From positions 1 through 64,000 of the forward strand of contig ML014200.1 in assembly GCA_003615045.1 (NCBI GenBank): a stretch of 64,000 nucleotides of DNA. The letters are read 5' to 3'. The notes under the pieces were generated by a model. It made no database searches, was not told the origin of the DNA, and saw only the letters and a program-made list of their open reading frames with translations. Shown piece by piece: positions 62,056 to 64,000 of the stretch (its first letter is position 1; every line of letters starts with the position of its first letter). Source of the stretch: Caulochytrium protostelioides. Taxonomy: Eukaryota; Chytridiomycota; Caulochytriomycetes; Caulochytriales; Caulochytriaceae. The position numbers and the translations under genes are program-made.

Positions 62056-63012
62056 GTTGAAGGTCGATCCGGAAGGACAAAAACGGGGGATCGGAGACGA
62101 GCAATTGGGTTGATGGGGAAGAGCGCTGGGAACTCCCCTGAAGTCTTTGTGGCAAGATGTCTGTCTATGGTCGCCGAAGCTGGGAGCTGAGAGCTGAGAG
62201 CTGGAAGCTGAGAGCTGGGCTGAGATGCTCAAGAATCCAAGGACGAAAGGCCTTCATCTGACTGTGATCCTTCCCATCATGGAAGGGCGAGCAACGTGAT
62301 CCTGATAAGTGTTCGCGAAGGCCGCTTCGCGATGCCGACGCCGATGCCGACGCCGACGCCGAGTCGGTTGGTTGGCTGGTTCCGCAGCGGCCAGTGCTCG
62401 CTCGCCGGATGCTCACGCTGGCATCCCGGCCGACTCCGCCGCCCGTAACTCCGACAAGCGCAGCGTACTAGGCTGCTCCGCGGCTAAGCCACGCGTCGCG
62501 GCTGTCTTTGCCGGTCAGGCGGGGCACGGGGCCCCGCGCTTCAAGCGTCACACTCCCTTCGCAATCCCCAAGGTCGAGGCGGAGGGACCGGCCGCCAGCG
62601 GCTGGCGCTTGAGCGCCCGCCATCAACTCCAACGAGCGCAGCCCTCGCAGGCAACTCCGGCGGCAAGCACGTGCTCAAGCACGTGGCTCGCCGTATGAGA
62701 TCCTCGGCTCGACTGACGACCTCTGCGGATGGCCTGAGCCTCGCACGTGCGCATGTGCTGAGTGATAAACCCAAGATCGGGTCCGACCGGCATGGCTCGC
62801 TTTAACGCGCATGCTCGCGTCGCGGTTCCCTTCCTTGCTCCCGTTCCGCGCCTCGGCGCTTCGACACCCTGGGATCATTGAGGCCGAGTCGCCGCCGTCC
62901 TGCGCCACCACCATCTCCCGACCCCGCCGACGCCGACGCTGACGCCGACGCCGGCGCCGGTCGTCGACGTCCTTCTCACCCTCCTCGCCAACGGGCGATC
63001 GGCGCTCTCGCC
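62056..63012. promoter_or_regulatory. Divergent promoter region of RSA4 and the right-edge gene
   Basis: A 957-base gap between two outward-pointing genes. It includes GAGAGCTG repeats at 62183-62218 and short GATGCCGACGCC repeats at 62333-62362. A 130-codon plus-strand frame (62309-62698) has no recognisable motif. Confidence 0.4.
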
Positions 63013-64000
63013 ATGGACGGCGACAGCGGCGGCTACAGCCGCATGACACCCTTCGGCGAAATGCCCGTCATGGCGACGGCGGCGCCCGAGGCGTCGGCGG
63101 CGCCGGCAACGGCGGCCACGGACGCGCCGCCGAAGCCACGGTCGCGCGTCCCGCCGCTGGCGCAGTCCGTCCAGAGTCTTCGTGGGCTGGCCGAAGCCCA
63201 GGCGGCGCGGCGCGCGGCTGCCGCACGGGCGGCCGAGCGCGCCGCCGCGCCGCCGGGGCGGACCCGCGTGCAGCCGATCGGTATCATGCCGCCCGCCTCG
63301 GCCGCGGCGTCCCGCAGCGCGGCGGGCTTGCCCTTCTTCCATGCCTCGCTCACGGCCCACCACCGCCCGGTTCCGTCGTCGCGCGCCGCCGCCCCGTCGG
63401 CGCCAGCGCCGGCACCAGCAGCGGTTGCCGCGCCGCGCCTGGCGTGGCCCCTGGCCGCTTCGCAGCCCAAGAAGCGCGTCGAGTTTGCGCTGCATCACGA
63501 AGAGTTCACGATCCACCCGCACGAGGACCCGACGCCCGGATCGAGCCGGCGGAGCTCTCCCGCGCCTTCGTGGCCGGAGCCGTCGCCGGCACCCGCGCCG
63601 ACACCGGCGCCTTCGATGGGATCACTGATGGCGCACAGCCTGCCGGACCCCTTCCATCCTGGAGCTGATCCCCGCAGCCCCGCGCGGTCGCAAGAGAGCG
63701 CCGCAGCCTTGGTCGCTTCCGCATCGGCGACGCCCGAGGGCAGCGATGAGGGCGAGCCGTCCCACGGCTCGGACCTCTCGCTCGGGTTCGAGCCGCCGTC
63801 GACGTATGACGGCGTCGCCTTCTGGTCCGACCGCGCGGTCGGCCCCGTCTCGCACATGACGGCCCGCGGCCTGCTGCCCGCGCGCATCGCCATCGCGGCT
63901 GCGGCGCGGTCGGCCCTGCTCGCGCATCTCCGCGTCGCCGGAGACGCCGGGGCCGGTGGCCTGGTCGGCCACCTCATCGGCCAGCGACGGCTACCCACGT
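63013..64000 (+). CDS. Ala/Pro-rich protein, N-terminal part (runs off the right edge)
   Basis: The ATG at 63013 (MDGDSGGYSRMTPFG) opens a frame that is still open at base 64000, giving 329 codons. The first 240 residues are rich in Ala, Pro and Ser and likely disordered. A segment KKRVEFALHHEEFTIHPHED (about 157-176) looks like a short linear motif region. After about residue 270 the sequence becomes more ordinary (LGFEPPSTYDGVAFWSDRAV, then ARIAIAAAARSALLAHLRV), perhaps the start of a folded domain cut off by the window. I do not recognise it. Confidence 0.6.
   Translation, partial: MDGDSGGYSRMTPFGEMPVMATAAPEASAAPATAATDAPPKPRSRVPPLAQSVQSLRGLAEAQAARRAAAARAAERAAAPPGRTRVQPIGIMPPASAAASRSAAGLPFFHASLTAHHRPVPSSRAAAPSAPAPAPAAVAAPRLAWPLAASQPKKRVEFALHHEEFTIHPHEDPTPGSSRRSSPAPSWPEPSPAPAPTPAPSMGSLMAHSLPDPFHPGADPRSPARSQESAAALVASASATPEGSDEGEPSHGSDLSLGFEPPSTYDGVAFWSDRAVGPVSHMTARGLLPARIAIAAAARSALLAHLRVAGDAGAGGLVGHLIGQRRLPT

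Noticed and set aside
1-64000. tRNA or rRNA genes
   Set aside because: Reading for the GGTTCGAA-type T-arm and for conserved rRNA blocks gave nothing convincing. A covariance scan could still find one.

Overview
The window looks like nuclear DNA of a GC-rich zoosporic (flagellated) fungus. Three things point there. The protein kinase at 3751-8721 has the fungal Pkc1 layout (HR1, HR1, C2, C1, C1, kinase). The 13.5-kb gene at 17516-30973 encodes a hydin-like ciliary protein that only flagellated fungi would keep. The helicase at 38736-44513 is Sen1, and the window also holds Fanzor-type relics, an element known from chytrids such as Spizellomyces. A chytrid-grade fungus is my inference; I cannot name a genus.

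Layout. From 1 to 17.5 kb: the start of a secreted protein (minus), a hypothetical Pro/Ala-rich protein, PKC1, a second small secreted protein, COG2 (Golgi tethering) and QCR7 (complex III). From 17.5 to 31 kb: the giant ASH-repeat gene. From 32 to 38.3 kb, an accessory stretch: a DSS4/MSS4 gene with an in-frame TAG, two short Fanzor-like tails flanking a giant-virus-type fossil gene, a third secreted protein and a long Fanzor-like relic. From 38.7 to 54.1 kb: SEN1, BCP1, an OPT transporter and an RGS-oxidoreductase fusion. From 54.1 to 60.5 kb: a gene-poor stretch with helicase-like and Fanzor-like relics. From 60.5 kb to the end: the Notchless/RSA4 ribosome factor and a divergent partial gene.

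Most genes lack introns. QCR7, BCP1 and DSS4 each carry one. The core genes serve ordinary housekeeping: wall-integrity signalling, Golgi traffic, respiration, the flagellum, RNA 3'-end processing and 60S subunit assembly (BCP1 and RSA4).

The most interesting signal is a dispersed family of Fanzor-like (eukaryotic TnpB) relics. Six or seven copies lie in 64 kb. Nearly all keep only the last coding part, around the RuvC-III motif, plus a conserved 3' flank ending in a GGGG/CCCC hairpin. In TnpB and Fanzor systems that is the part expected to specify the guide RNA scaffold and element right end. They may be stand-alone guide-RNA loci or simply 5'-truncated dead copies; expression data would decide.
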